Below are positions 25,759 to 37,565 of a DNA stretch of 64,000 nt, piece after piece. The notes beneath the pieces are model-generated. The model was given only the letters and a program-made list of their open reading frames with translations, was not told the origin of the DNA and did no database searches. Source of the DNA: Rhododendron vialii. Taxonomy: Eukaryota; Streptophyta; Magnoliopsida; Ericales; Ericaceae. Position 1 is the first letter of the stretch, and the number at the start of each line of letters is the position of its first letter. The position numbers and the translations under genes were made by a program. The stretch covers positions 4,465,501 to 4,529,500 of the forward strand of contig NC_080569.1 of the NCBI RefSeq assembly GCF_030253575.1. The letters are read 5' to 3'.

Positions 25759-26101
25759 AGCTTTCTTTCGGAACATTGATTGGATATAGAGCCCAGACCT
25801 TGTATATGTTGTTAAATCGTCACAAATGATGTTTTAAACAGTTCTCCTCCTCTTGTGCGAAAGAATTTCGGCCTATCGACAGATGTAGAAACTGAAAATA
25901 CTTACAGCCAATGAAATATACAACGATGATTGTTTCTCCGCGAAATTTCTGGCTTTGAAAATGCAACCAAACCCCGGATATGGGTGGACTGGATTGCCAT
26001 ATCCGGGACTATGTTATACCCTCCCTTTGACCGTTAACAAACAGGCCGTTAGGTCTCAAAGAATCTCTTCTTCTTTTCTTTTTTTTCCTTCGGCGTCTGA
26101 T

Positions 26102-26389
26102 ATGAAAAAGAAAAAGAAAGGGAAGATGCATAGGAGTGAACTGACAAGTACTACGTTTCTCCGCAATCTAAAAAATCGGAGCGCGCTGCACATTTGGAGA
26201 AGATCGTGGGCCCACAAGGAAGAGGCAAGTCGTTTGAAAAAACTTCTTGAAGTTCGCCTTGCTGCAAAGAACAATTCTCCTACAGAAAAAATATGCGAAT
26301 TCCAGCAACTATTTAAGGGACATGCAATTCCAACAGTCATGAAGACGGACTCCTCAGTAAAGCAAATTGCAAAAAGCAACGTTAGCTAG
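26102..26389 (+). CDS. Unrecognised small ORF (95 codons)
   Basis: Intronless frame between the GS-HQR stop and the SUVR stop, starting with a Lys-rich stretch (MKKKKKGKM) and followed by basic, mildly helical sequence. An in-frame upstream ATG at 25955 would extend it to 144 residues. No family was recognised. It may lie in the 3' UTR of the GS-HQR gene or be chance. Confidence 0.2.
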   Translation: MKKKKKGKMHRSELTSTTFLRNLKNRSALHIWRRSWAHKEEASRLKKLLEVRLAAKNNSPTEKICEFQQLFKGHAIPTVMKTDSSVKQIAKSNVS

Positions 26390-26857
26390 AATTCCAAGCA
26401 AAACACTCGAGCTAAGAACAAATTATTTCAATTAATGAAGCATTGTCATTGATAACGAACCGAAAAGGCCGAATAAGGTGGTGACATTCCAAAGTTTCCA
26501 GCTTTGCTTAAAAGCGGGTGGACTTAAGCCCAGAAATGAACACAAGGAACCCATAGTTTCGGCAGAGTTACCCTATGGTACAACACAATACACAACGGTC
26601 ATGGAGGCAGAAAAGCTTATGAGAAGTGCAGAATTGATACAATGCTGAATGCCTGCTTATACAATTTGACCCCAAGAGACTGGGGCCATTTGGGCCTCAT
26701 GCAGCCACATAGAACCGTACACATCCTAAAAAATGACTTCTCAAAGCTTTGAAAATAACCTTGAAACCCAGTCAACTGATAGGTTACAGCCTTGGGAGGG
26801 GAGTCGAGTTATTGCACCAAACCAATTCTTGTGAAAGGCTCCATGAACCTCACATGT

Positions 26858-29800
26858 TCATCTTCGATTCCCTGTGGATCTAGATCCTGTGCCAGAGAAC
26901 AAATCATAATTAGCAGCAGCTGAATCAGAGAGAATTTTGTGATGGGAGTGTATTAACTAGGCAAAACTGAATCATCTATACCCTTAAGAATCTATATTTA
27001 GTCAAAACTGAATCACGTATTCCCTTGGGAGCTTGTTGGAAAGGACGGCTAAAATATTAAGATTTACTGAGGACAATGACAAGACAAGTATGAAATGGGA
27101 AGTGGTATAGAAAAGAAAACCGACAGACTGAGTGCAAACATGTTTATACTGATAATCTAAAAAGATCTCTCAGACAAGCTACAATGAGAACATTGTATCA
27201 TTTGAATGACAAAATAGATCCAACTTTTCTATGACACATTCAAACTAATAAACCCAAATTGCTGTAACCAATAAAAACTAAGCAAAAATTCACAACATGT
27301 AAGCACTTACTACTCGCACGTTTGATGTTTCGGCAATACTTGCTGCCACAACGGCACTTAAAAGCCTTGACCGGGTGATCGTGATCATCGAAATCAATAC
27401 CATAATCCTGCAAACACGTGATTTACTATCTCAGTAAAGGAAGTAAATACAAATCCTCACATGTTTTATTCACATGAAGCCGCCAAAATAAGTTTAAAAT
27501 GGTTAGCGTAAATAATTACTTTTTTGAGTTGACAAGCAACTTTAGACACTTTGTTGTAAGCAAACAAAATTAATATAAAACATGCACAAAATATATTTTG
27601 GGGATGCACGCACAAGATCGATTGAATGTACAAGGGAAACGTGCACGCACAGCAGATGATGTTGTATGTATAAACTTTATCATAGCAGACAGTCTAGTTA
27701 AGCAAGATTTAGAGTCAGAGAGCGCCTAATCTTTGTGGGACTGCGACCATTAGTCATAACCCACTCTTTAATTTGGTCATGCTCATCTCATAGACTGCAT
27801 GAAACCCACTTACCCATGTAAGTTCCTCCATAGCATCCACTTTTCTGGTTGTGAAGAAGGCGAGCTGCATGGAGGTAAAACATAAACTATATTAGATTTC
27901 CCAACATAAATGACCGGGCCAGCCACAAGTTATTTCCAAAGACAAAATGAAGCAGTGAAGTGTCTGGGGTTATATACATGATAATAGTGATGGTCAGGGG
28001 TCTCCACCTCCACGGGTATCTCAACCAAGGTTGAATCAAAACATCTGGCAGAATAAGAAAATAAACTATTTAATAACTACAACCAAATGAGGGTTTAACT
28101 TGATAAAGATAAAGAAGAGTAGAATATAAGAAGAAAAAAAGTTAGTGTTCTAGTCTAAATGCAAGCGCAAATTATGATAGACCTCTAGGCATCTTTAATA
28201 TACATGTAACATATACATTACAGCTAAAGGATAAAGTCTCAGTAAAACAAAATAGGCATTGACAGAGGAGTAACTAATGCGGGTCTTTCAGACAGAAAAG
28301 ATAAAGGCACAAAAGATTTTGCCCTCTAAAGAACTTACCTGTGATTGATAAACCTTGCAACATTCCCATAATTTGTTGCATCCAAACAGAGAGCTTCTTC
28401 ATCCTTTAAAACTACTTCTGAACCCCAGTCAGCATCAAGCAGCACAGGGTATGCATGCTCCTCATTTTTGCTTTGTGAGACTCTCTCATAGAGTTCAGCA
28501 TTGGTTAAAATTTCCCCAACGTATTCACAAACAAAGGCACCTTTTGGGAGCTCCTCTAGGGTACGGAGACCCCATCCTTTTCCTCCAGGAGTCATAAACA
28601 CCTGAACATGGGGAAAGGAGGACAGTGTACCAATCATAGCCCATGAAATGTAAACAGACATGAGATATTACTCAAGCAAGGTTTGCAGAATATGAAAAGA
28701 TCCCAAGCCTCTCTTATGAAGAGAACCCTTACCGAGATGATACTTTGTGCAAAACTATTTCATAGAGTTTGAAGTTAAATAGTAGTAATATGAAAAACAA
28801 TGTACCTCCATTAGCAACTGGTGAAAAAAACTTAAGATACTAGGAGCAAATTCTCACCTGCAACTTGCGGTTTATGCCGCGTTGTACCACCCGATTACCA
28901 CACAGTTTACTGCAGCCACATTTCCACCAGCATTCTTTTATGAACTTCCTAACTAAGTGACCCTTGCAAGGTTCTGGAAGATCATCATTTTTGGATCTTT
29001 CCAGCGGGCATTCCTTACAATAAAACATGCAGTGCTTTTGAGGATCGCGATTCATCGAAATACACTCTTCCAAAAAGTCCTCTTTGACCAAGCCCTCTAA
29101 GGTGTACGCAAAATCACCACCAGTTTCATTTGCACAAGCGCAGGGTGTTGGTGGTGATAAACAATTCCCAAAACAATTTGAACAACAATTTTCTCCAATC
29201 CGAGCGAGAGAGAAATTTACATATCCGTTCTGAAAAAGCACATTTTGTGGTATATACTGGAAAGACGGTGGATACTCCTTGTTAACATCATTTACCAATG
29301 GTATTACAACGTTTTCTTGTCCTTTTGCTATATCATTAACATCTCGAAGAGACATTTTTCGCCGCTGAACCACCCCCAGACTATGAGAATTTTCATGGTC
29401 AAGCCCATTCTGTTCATTTTCCATATCAATTTCACAGGTGTTCCCAGTGTAATTCTTATCTTTTTTTGTGCAGTCATCCATCCCATTGGATGATGGTGGA
29501 AGTATTGGAACTCCAGAACAAGCTTCTTCAGGTGCACAGTTGATACTGATTGATCCGTTAGAAGGACCAAATTGCTTGCCTCTTGTTCCCATATCCAGTG
29601 CTTTAGATTCTTTTGACAAAACACCAGCTGGAGTTACGTCTATGGTTTCCTGTTATACATGAAAAAAGTCAGTACCAAGTTCCTGAAAGCACCCCCACAT
29701 AACTTTCATTAGTTTCCTCACATTGGCCCAACAGTTAAGATAATCCAAGACAACGATCCTCAACCATTTTGAGAAACACATCAATACTAGGCACAAGGAA

Positions 29801-31106
29801 ATCAGGTCTTCCAAGGAAACAAATAATACGTGAGATAAATTTTCACCTCTCGAGATGGAGTGGAAGCAATCTCTGAGTAGCAAGAAGCCTTTGCAAGCTG
29901 GCGAGTGATTCTCCTTTCAATTGATGAAGGTGGAACACCATCACTTCGAATGTTTCCATTTGCGTGCTGAGATGAGACGAGTCCAGGACCATCAGCCCCT
30001 CTGATAGAGCCATTTCCACCAGAAGAGTTTTCTCTACCTGATGGCTCTGTAAAAATTTGAGGAAACAAAGTCGATCCAACAGAAAGGCAAAAAAATTGCA
30101 AGGAACAGTACAGTACAGGTTATCATCTTCTAATAGATGCCAACCAGCAGTAACACGCCCATTATGTTAACAGAACAGCAACCTTAGAATAAAAGTTGCA
30201 GTTGAACCACAGGAAACAAGATATACCTGGAGTGATCACTGTTAGAGGAACCGCGAACTGCGGCAGGTCATCAGTGACTGGCTCATCTTTAGGCTCGATC
30301 AAAGTAATAGAACTAGGCGCCAGCTGTTTGGGTGAAAGAACAATGCCAGGCTTCACTGCATGAGGTGACCTTTCAGAAAATGATTTCTTATCTCTTGGAC
30401 CTGTTTGAATTGAGAGGGCTTCCTTTCCTTTTTCTTTGAGTTGAGTTCTGCTGGCAGCACCTGGCTGAGATGGTTCAGATCTTTCCGGTATTGACAATGG
30501 CTTAGACAAGACAGGTTGCTTCCCTTTGTTTCTAACAAGTGGCAGGGGAGACAAGGGAGGGGATCCAGCCCCTATATTTGCCACATTAGGCTGAAACGAC
30601 TCTGCAATGTCATGTGACTGTTGTGGAGGAGAAGTTTGAGGTAGTCCATCTTCCTCAGGTTTTGGCTGTTTTAAGGAATTTCCACCCGATCTAGGGCTAC
30701 AGTTACCAAAAGAAGGTGAAGCATGACCTTCTTGGTACCGTAAGCGCAACCTTTTTAAGGGACGCTCAGGCTCCTCCTGTGGTTCAGCTTCTTCCTCCAT
30801 TTCTGCTTGCTAATCTCAATTGAAAAGAAAAAAATAAAACACAAAAATAAGAGAAGAACCAATAGACACGACAACAAGTGGAAATTCGTGGAAATTACGC
30901 AAGGGCGTCCTGAATAGGTACAAGGAATAGGCCACATACAGCAGCATTTTCACGTTCATTCTTTTGCTCCACCGCCTGAAAGATCAGGTAAAATAATTTT
31001 ACTACAAACGTCAGGGGACCATATAAAGTTTAAATGAATAGACAAGAAATGAGCCAAACAGTCAGACTAACAACACAGAGATGGCTGTCAGTTTAGGTAG
31101 GTAGGT

Positions 31107-31137
<31 letters not shown>

Positions 31138-31324
31138 CAACCTGAGTTTCCTCTTGGTCAAATATAGCATCTGCAAGAGCTCTGTAATTTTCTTCTTCAA
31201 TAAGTTCCCAATTTTTGTCGTACAGCTTCAGAAGATTCTTCAAAACTGGTTTCACTTTTTCTTCACTGATACCAAGAACCCTCATAGCACGAAATGCACT
31301 CACAACTTTTGGATTCGGCGCCAT
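26858..31324 (-). CDS. SUVR-like: SUVR-type SET-domain histone-lysine methyltransferase (SUVR1/2/4-like)
   Basis: Nuclear chromatin protein of the SU(VAR)3-9-related group; SUVR members act on H3K9 or in transcriptional silencing. Ten exons on the minus strand: 31142-31324, 30940-30975, 30227-30809, 29847-30046, 28858-29649, 28339-28601, 27978-28044, 27814-27864, 27311-27407 and 26858-26886. Total 766 residues. The N-terminal 61 residues form a WIYLD domain (AFRAMRVLGISEEKVKPVL). A basic KRLRLR stretch follows, then a Ser/Pro-rich linker, a Cys-rich pre-SET (CACANETGGDF, CKGHLVRKFIKECWWKCGC), and a SET domain with GWGLRT, FVCEYVGEIL, NVARFINHRC and ELTWDYGIDF. The post-SET CRCGSKYCR leads into a basic RSRS tail. 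The exon 3 acceptor (30810) was chosen because only it keeps frame. The last two junctions are the least certain. SUVR1, 2 or 4 cannot be told apart by eye. Confidence 0.9.
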
Positions 31325-31359
31325 TGCTTAACTCAAAGTCAATATTCTCTAAAATAAGT

Positions 31360-33490
31360 TCCCAATCATCCAATGCACCTGAAATTTTTCAAGATATCTA
31401 AACAAGTCTCAGAGGCATAAAGAAAACAGAAACATACATGCATCACATAATCCTGTCGAATAACAAAACAGCCCATAGTAATTCCATCAGTGACCTTGTT
31501 AAGGATGGACGAGTTTTAAAGGACAGGCAAGAACGTAATAATATATCTGTGAATTGCCCTTGAAAGTAAAAGACTGAGCTGAAAATGAGTTCATTTGGTA
31601 AGGTATCTGAATGATACAAACATACCAACACTGGTAAATACCAGAACTATTAAAGTCATGGAAGCGTTATTTGAAAACAAGGGGGAATCATACGTGTGAC
31701 CCTCTACTCAAGCTGTCCAGCATACAATAGAAGACTACGAAAATGATGGTTGGCATCCTATGATTGTTGTGAGCAAGAAAGAGGGAAAATATTGCTCAGT
31801 CGACAATATATTGCTCCGTCAACAATTGAGTGGCACTATATATTTATCATGTTAGATGCTATCACAACACAGAGACCAAATTTTAGACATCACAGCTCAG
31901 TCCTAAATACCACCAAGAGAAGCATGAACAATGTAAATAAAGGTTCAAAAATTCAGCAATTATCATTCATCATTATCCAATAGCAATATCTCAATCTGTC
32001 TACGATAGGATTATGGACAAGACTTGTTTACAGATCAACCAATGAAACCCCAGCCTCCGAAGCCCTGTGCCCATGACTCATTTGTAACTATGCTAACGAG
32101 AGAATAATAAGGATGGCCAGCAAAGAATAAACCCATCCAACTGAGGGAAAAAGAGTAAGAACCATGATAAGAGTTCAACATCCTTGGACTAGTATTCTTC
32201 AACACTCAAAATGATCCAAACTATTCGAGTTGTTGTCTTCTTACCATGTCAACTTTCACAAATCACACAAATACCATTATGCAGAAAACCGGCGGCAGAA
32301 AAACACAACATAGCCCCCTTTTTCTTTCTAGAAACATGAATGAACAATATAGTTACCACACCCAAAGAAGGAATACACTACTGGTCACATAGTTTGGAAT
32401 TGAAGGATTGACCAAAAACCCAAACCAGAATCTTTTATCCATTAAAGTTATTCCCAGCCTCGAGTTCCAAGAGAAAACAAAAGAAAATAGCAAAAGGAAC
32501 CAAAGTAGCCAGCAATTACACAAGTAGAAGCCCTCAGAAAAATAGCTCAAGCGATCAAACCATAACAATTACACATGAAAACAAAACAAAGAAAAAGTAA
32601 AGCACAAACACAATGAGGAGTGACAACAGGCTACAATCACTCAAACAGACAAATTAAGCTATCGATTTGCCAAATGCCAATAGCTCAACCACTCAAAAAC
32701 CCATCTCTGTGCAGAGACTGCAAAAGAAAATTACACCACTAAGTACATAATTTTGTCAAAATTCAGTATATGAGTTGGCATTTGCTCTTTCTTTTAAACT
32801 CTGTTCTAAAAACTGGTCGAGGCGCTGACTAGGCACTATGCGGGGTCCAACGCCTAGATAAAAATCGGCCTAGGCGCCAACTAGTCAACTGTCTAGGGAG
32901 CTAGTCAGCTGACTAGTTTGCCTCTAGGCGCTAGGCGCCCCTCTACAGTCCAACTAGCGCCTAGTGACTTTAACACTGCTCTTAAAGTATACAAACCATA
33001 ACCTAATCAAAGGACAAACCATCACCACTGCACATCATTGGCTTAAATAAGTAAAGGGATCTTGAAGAATGGGAGCATAAATAAGCCCCAAGAATTCACT
33101 CAACTCAAAGTCTAGACACCGATTGGTTTATTTAAATCGACATATGGCATGCATGGGAGTATGCTGTCAGATAAAAATAGGAAAGCAAACCAAAAATGGC
33201 GATGAAATAGAAGGTTCCACCAAATGTGGTCCAAAGGCCGAGAAAAAGAAATGCACTGGGCCGGGCGACCCAAAGCCCTAAACCCTAGAAATACAGAACC
33301 GAACAGCTACGAAACAGGCGATTTCACAGTTTTCCCGTTCAAGCAAGAAATCAAGAGTCGTTACTAAATTAACACAGACCGATTTCTTCGAACAACGTGC
33401 ATTTAAAAACAGTCAAGAAAGCTAAAAATGGCAACAAAAAAAAAAACAAGAGATTCCAAGAAAATACAGAGTCGCGAGAGGAGAAGATAT
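31360..33490. other. Leader intron region of the SUVR-like gene
   Basis: AT-rich non-coding DNA. It holds a CCTAGGCGC-type dispersed repeat at 32815-32985 and nothing else recognised. Confidence 0.5.
32815..32985 (-). repeat. Dispersed GC-rich CCTAGGCGC repeat, copy 1
   Basis: Contains CGGCCTAGGCGCC, CTAGGCGCTAGGCGCC and CGGGGTCCAACGCCTAG. The inverse of the last piece recurs at 63155-63338 (CTAGGTGTTGGATCACCGC), so two members of one family lie in opposite orientation. Confidence 0.55.
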
Positions 33491-33494
33491 TTAC

Positions 33495-33650
33495 CAGCAT
33501 TTCCGATTTGAGACGAGTGAAGGGAGGAGCGGGCGTGTATGTGTGCGCTCGCAGTAGGGCACGGAGCGAGCGGGGTATAACGGGAAAGATTTGGAGGAGA
33601 GAGAGGAGGGAGTTTGTGGAGAGAGAGAGAGAGAGAGAGATGGTGAGAGT
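33495..33650 (-). other. Putative 5' UTR exon of the SUVR-like gene
   Basis: On the minus strand a CT-rich leader ends in a donor (AAATGCTG|GTAAATATC) near 33501. An acceptor lies just upstream of the ATG at 31324 (TATTTTAG near 31352). This implies a 2.1-kb leader intron holding no other coding exon. The plus-strand frame at 33397-33807 is the antisense of this leader. Confidence 0.45.
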
Positions 33651-34200
33651 GCAGAGAGTACTACCGAATCTCTATGTGGGTTTTGAGAAAATGATGACCA
33701 CGTTCGTAATGGGCGCGTGGACTGCGGGGCACGAAATACAGTCACGTGATCCTCAAATGACATTTGCTCTAGCTCCTAATTTTCGTACGCGAATTGTGGG
33801 ATTATAGTGCAAGGTGGCTTGGAGGCCCGGGATGCACCATATGGTTAATACACTATCCAAGCTTAGTCAGATAACTCTCAAATGTTTTTCGCTCCCGCTC
33901 TCGATCTTCATCTACGCTTCGCATTTTTAATTCTCTTTCATAACGAATTTTAGTAGTATAAAATACTTTTTAAAGATTTTTTCACGCTCACGCTCTCTTT
34001 CACTCCCTATTTGCTTGCGCACTCGTACGCAAATGTTGTGAATTCTTTTCCATACCAGCCCATGGCGAACATAAACCCGGTACATAAAAGTGGTGTAAAT
34101 ACCGGCCGGGACAAAAAAATTGTGTATTTTTTTCTTTTATTTAAAAAATGTCTAAATTTTAAGATAATTTAACAAAATTTTGAATCTATAATATATACAT

Positions 34201-34400
34201 TGTTTGGTTGGGAGTTTAATTTAGTTTAGTTTTGGCAGTGGGTGGAGAGAGAAATAGGGTAATAATTAAAGAGAGAGATAATGATTGGAGAGAGATGAGA
34301 AAGTAATAATTGGAGAAATAGGATAATGATTGGAGAAATAAGTAGGGTAATGATTAGAAAACAAAAATCAAACTAAACTAAATTCAGAACCGAACACAAC
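34201..34400. mobile_element. TIR MITE of a three-copy family, copy 1
   Basis: Starts TGTTTGGTTGGGAG and ends with the imperfect inverse AACCGAACACAA. Subterminal TTTAGTTTAGTTTT pairs with AAACTAAACTAAA. The centre is repeats of GGTAATGATTGGAGA. Other copies: 37131-37345 and 51215-51415. Confidence 0.65.
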
Positions 34401-34508
34401 GTTTAATCATCTTAATTTGTTATTAGGACTAATTTTAAGGTATATCAAAGTGTTGCTATAGAATTTATTTTACCTCTTTGAGTTTTTTTGTACATATATT
34501 AAAATATA

Positions 34509-34745
34509 CTCTATCCGTCCCAAATTATTGGTCCTCTTTTTTTTTTATAGAAGTCTCAAAAGATTGGCTATATCTTCTGATTTATAATATTTTTATATCA
34601 AATATGGATCTTGTTTGATAGATCTCAATGAGCTATTTTATACAAAGTTTTTTAAATCGCCTAAAAAATTATAGATTGTAAGATATAATCAATTGAAAAA
34701 TAACGCACAGTTTTAAAAATGACCAAAATTTTGGGACATGAAGAG
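34509..34745. mobile_element. Stowaway-like MITE
   Basis: 237 bp; ends CTCTATCCGTCCCAAATTATT and the inverse of AAATTTTGGGACATGAAGAG, flanked by TA on both sides. Non-coding. Confidence 0.7.
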
Positions 34746-35429
34746 TATATGTAATATATACTTCATTATGGTCAATCCAAAACAGTACCGGTATATACCA
34801 TTTCAATAGAAAAAAACGGTACGCTTGCCGGTAGGCTGTAGTAGCTTATAAAGGTCAAATGAGGGCCTCTTTGTTGATGAATGGGCGGGAAGACTCGAGT
34901 GGGTGGTTCGGTGGGCGCGTGGACGAAACGTGTTAAAAACTCAAAAAGTGGGATGTGAGAGCGTTGTCATCGATGTAGTCAGAGACTCGGAATTCAGAAG
35001 GGGAATCAGCCAGAATCCGAAGATGAAGCTGAAGCCCATGGGCCGTATCTGGTATTAAAGTTGGGCTTTTGGTCCACAAAAGCCCAATGGTCGAAAAGTA
35101 AAGCCAGGGCCCGGATTCGGCCCTTTTTAGTTTATTAGCCCGGCCAAACTACACGAAATGCACTTTTTATGCCCACCAAAAATCCACTACAAAAGAGCAA
35201 TACTATAATTAGAGCATTTTTAAGGAGGAAACGTATAGTAGCACATTTGAGTACCGTATTTTGAATATCATCAGTGTGTCGTTAATAAGCTGGTCCATTG
35301 GGTCCGCCTTCCATAGTTTCCCAATATTTCTTTTAGAACTTGAATTATGATATTTAAGTATGGTCATCACTCGTCATTGCATCACTCACTAAGGAAATCG
35401 GTACAAAAGTTTAGAACCAAATGAAATGA

Positions 35430-36410
35430 TTTTTTACGATGTGTAACATATATGAGGAAATCATTCATTTATGTCACTTCTCCATGTCGATAAGTATAAT
35501 GATTTATTATTCCCAATTAGGACTAAATATCACTACCCTTGTCCCTAATTTGCAAACCTATATCCATTTTTTGTCGCTGTCTCGATCTCCTCCCGATATT
35601 TTTTTTACCCTTCGTTGTTGCTCCAAACAAGGAAGAGGATATACAAACGGAGAATGGAGATCCAAGGAGAGAGAGTGAGAGACTAATACAGGAGACGTGA
35701 TTTGTAGTGATTTTTGAGGGAGATAGGGGATCTGATCAAACCTAAAACATGAGAGAGAGAGTACCAGACGACAAATGGACGAAGAGGTGCGGCAAAAGTG
35801 TGTTTCTCGTCCTTCAACGAGGAACTTAATTATTTATGTCATTTCTCAATGTTGATAATGATTTATCATCGTTCCTAATTAGGACCTAATTCGCAAACCT
35901 ATATTCAATCCTTGTCCCCGTTTCGATCTCTTGCCGGTATTTTTTTACCCTCCGTCCTCACTCCAAACAAGGAAAGGGAATATCCAAACAGAGAATGGAG
36001 ATCTAGAGAGGGAGAGAGGGGAGGAGAGAGATAGAGATAGAGAGAGAGTGTGTGTGTGTGTGAGTGATACGATCAAACCTAAAACATGAGAGAGAGAGTA
36101 CCAGACAAACGGACAAAAGGTGCGGCAAAAGTGTGTCCTTCAACGAGGAACTTAATTATTTATGTCATTTCTCCAGGTTGATAATGATTTATCATCTTTC
36201 CCAATTAGGACCTGATTCGCAAACCTATATTCAATCCTCGTTCCTACCTCGATCCCCTCCTTGTAATTTTTTATCCTCCATACTCACTCTAAACAAGGAA
36301 AGGGGATATCCAAACAGAGAATGGAGATCTAGAGAGAGTGCGTGTGTGTGAGGGAGTGATGCGATCAAACCTAAAGATGAGAGAGGGAGAGAAAGAGAAA
36401 GAGATTACCA
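35430..36410. repeat. Tandem array of a unit near 300-350 bp, about three copies
   Basis: Each copy contains TTATGTCA(C/T)TTCTCCA, a TTCCCAATTAGGAC-like block, CTCCAAACAAGGAA, AGAATGGAGAT, a GA-rich run and GATCAAACCTAAA. Copies start near 35455, 35830 and 36155. Confidence 0.75.
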
Positions 36411-36429
36411 GAGTACCAGATGACCAACG

Positions 36430-36775
36430 AAAGAAGAAGTGCGGCGGAAGTGTGTTTCTCGTCCTTCAAGGTTTCACTCCTCAAACCCTAACACAATCCA
36501 TTTCCTAAGTCACATATGTTCTCTCTTCCCACTAACATCCTTATTAGGCTAAATACTTAAAATTTCACTTGGGCCTTCTTCTTAATGGACTTCACATTAA
36601 GAAGAAGTGCGGCGCAAAATGTGTTTCTCGTCCTTCAAGGTTTCACTGCTCAAACCCTAACACAATCCGTCTCATAGGTCACATTATGTTCTCTCTTTCC
36701 ACTAACATCCTTATTAGGCCAACTACTTAAATTTTCACTTGGGCCTTAGTCATTGGACTTTACATTAAAAATGGG
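36430..36775. repeat. Tandem duplication of about 170 bp
   Basis: Two copies of AAGAAGTGCGGCG...TGTGTTTCTCGTCCTTCAAG...CATCCTTATTAGGC...CACTTGGGCCTT. Continues the preceding array, whose units also contain the GTGCGGC and CGTCCTTCAA blocks. Confidence 0.8.
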
Positions 36776-37021
36776 CTTTAATGTGTAATATATATGTGGA
36801 GCATAAATAATAAGTGAAAAAAAAACAGGGATTCAAGGTGGGATTGGGGTAGAACATATGTAAACCATCCAGCTACCTATTTTCTAAATCTCCAATCTGT
36901 TTTGGGGCACGGAGTTCATAATGTCAGATTGGATAGAATTTTCATCCCTAGTCATAACTCCATTTGCATTAATGAACTTCTAAAATTGTGTGTTGGTTGA
37001 TGTTAGTCTAATTTATTAGAG

Positions 37022-37565
37022 CATCTCCGACGATGAAGTTGCAATTTGGATAGCTATTGCTATATTATAGCAATGATTATTGTCAAATCGCTATACTATG
37101 GCAATGTTGCTCCAATGGTATATATACTGGCTTTGTTTGGTTTCCATTTTTTGGTATTTTAATTTTGATAGTGGATAGATAGAGAAATAGGGTAATAATT
37201 GGAGATGGAGTAATAAGTAAAGAGAGATAGAGAGAGAAATTAAAGTAATAATTGAAGAAATATGGTAATGAATAAAGAGCAAAATAGAGTAATGATTAGA
37301 AAACAAAAATAAAACAAAGTTAAAATGGAAAATGAACAAAACCACTATTTCTTCAATTTGTTTAAAAAAAAAAAGTCAATTTCAATTACCATTTGTGGGT
37401 CCCATGATGAGAAGGCACAAAAAGGCTATGCTAAATATACCAGTTAGTTATACATTGTGCTATATTTGGCAAACCATATAGCTATGGGTAAATATAACCT
37501 GTGATTTTGCCTCCCATTCGAGAAGGCAATTTGGAACTTCGTGCTAAAATAGAGCTATAGCAACA
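37022..37565. mobile_element. Degenerate DNA element with a nested MITE
   Basis: Begins AGAGCATCTCCGACG and is rich in paired TAGCTATTGCTATA and AAATAGAGCTATAGCAAC blocks at its two ends, as in a foldback element. The MITE copy at 37131-37345 interrupts it. Confidence 0.45.
37131..37345. mobile_element. TIR MITE of a three-copy family, copy 2
   Basis: Starts GGCTTTGTTTGGTTTCCATTTT and ends with the inverse AAAATGGAAAATGAACAAAACC. Internal GGTAATAATTGGAGA repeats as in the copies at 34201 and 51215. Confidence 0.65.

Noticed and set aside
33397-33807. Plus-strand 136-codon frame
   Set aside because: Antisense of the CT-rich SUVR leader and promoter; low-complexity GA-derived residues.
35430-36775. 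CRISPR-like or origin-like repeat array
   Set aside because: Units are long, degenerate and contiguous without spacers, in a plant nuclear context; an ordinary tandem repeat.
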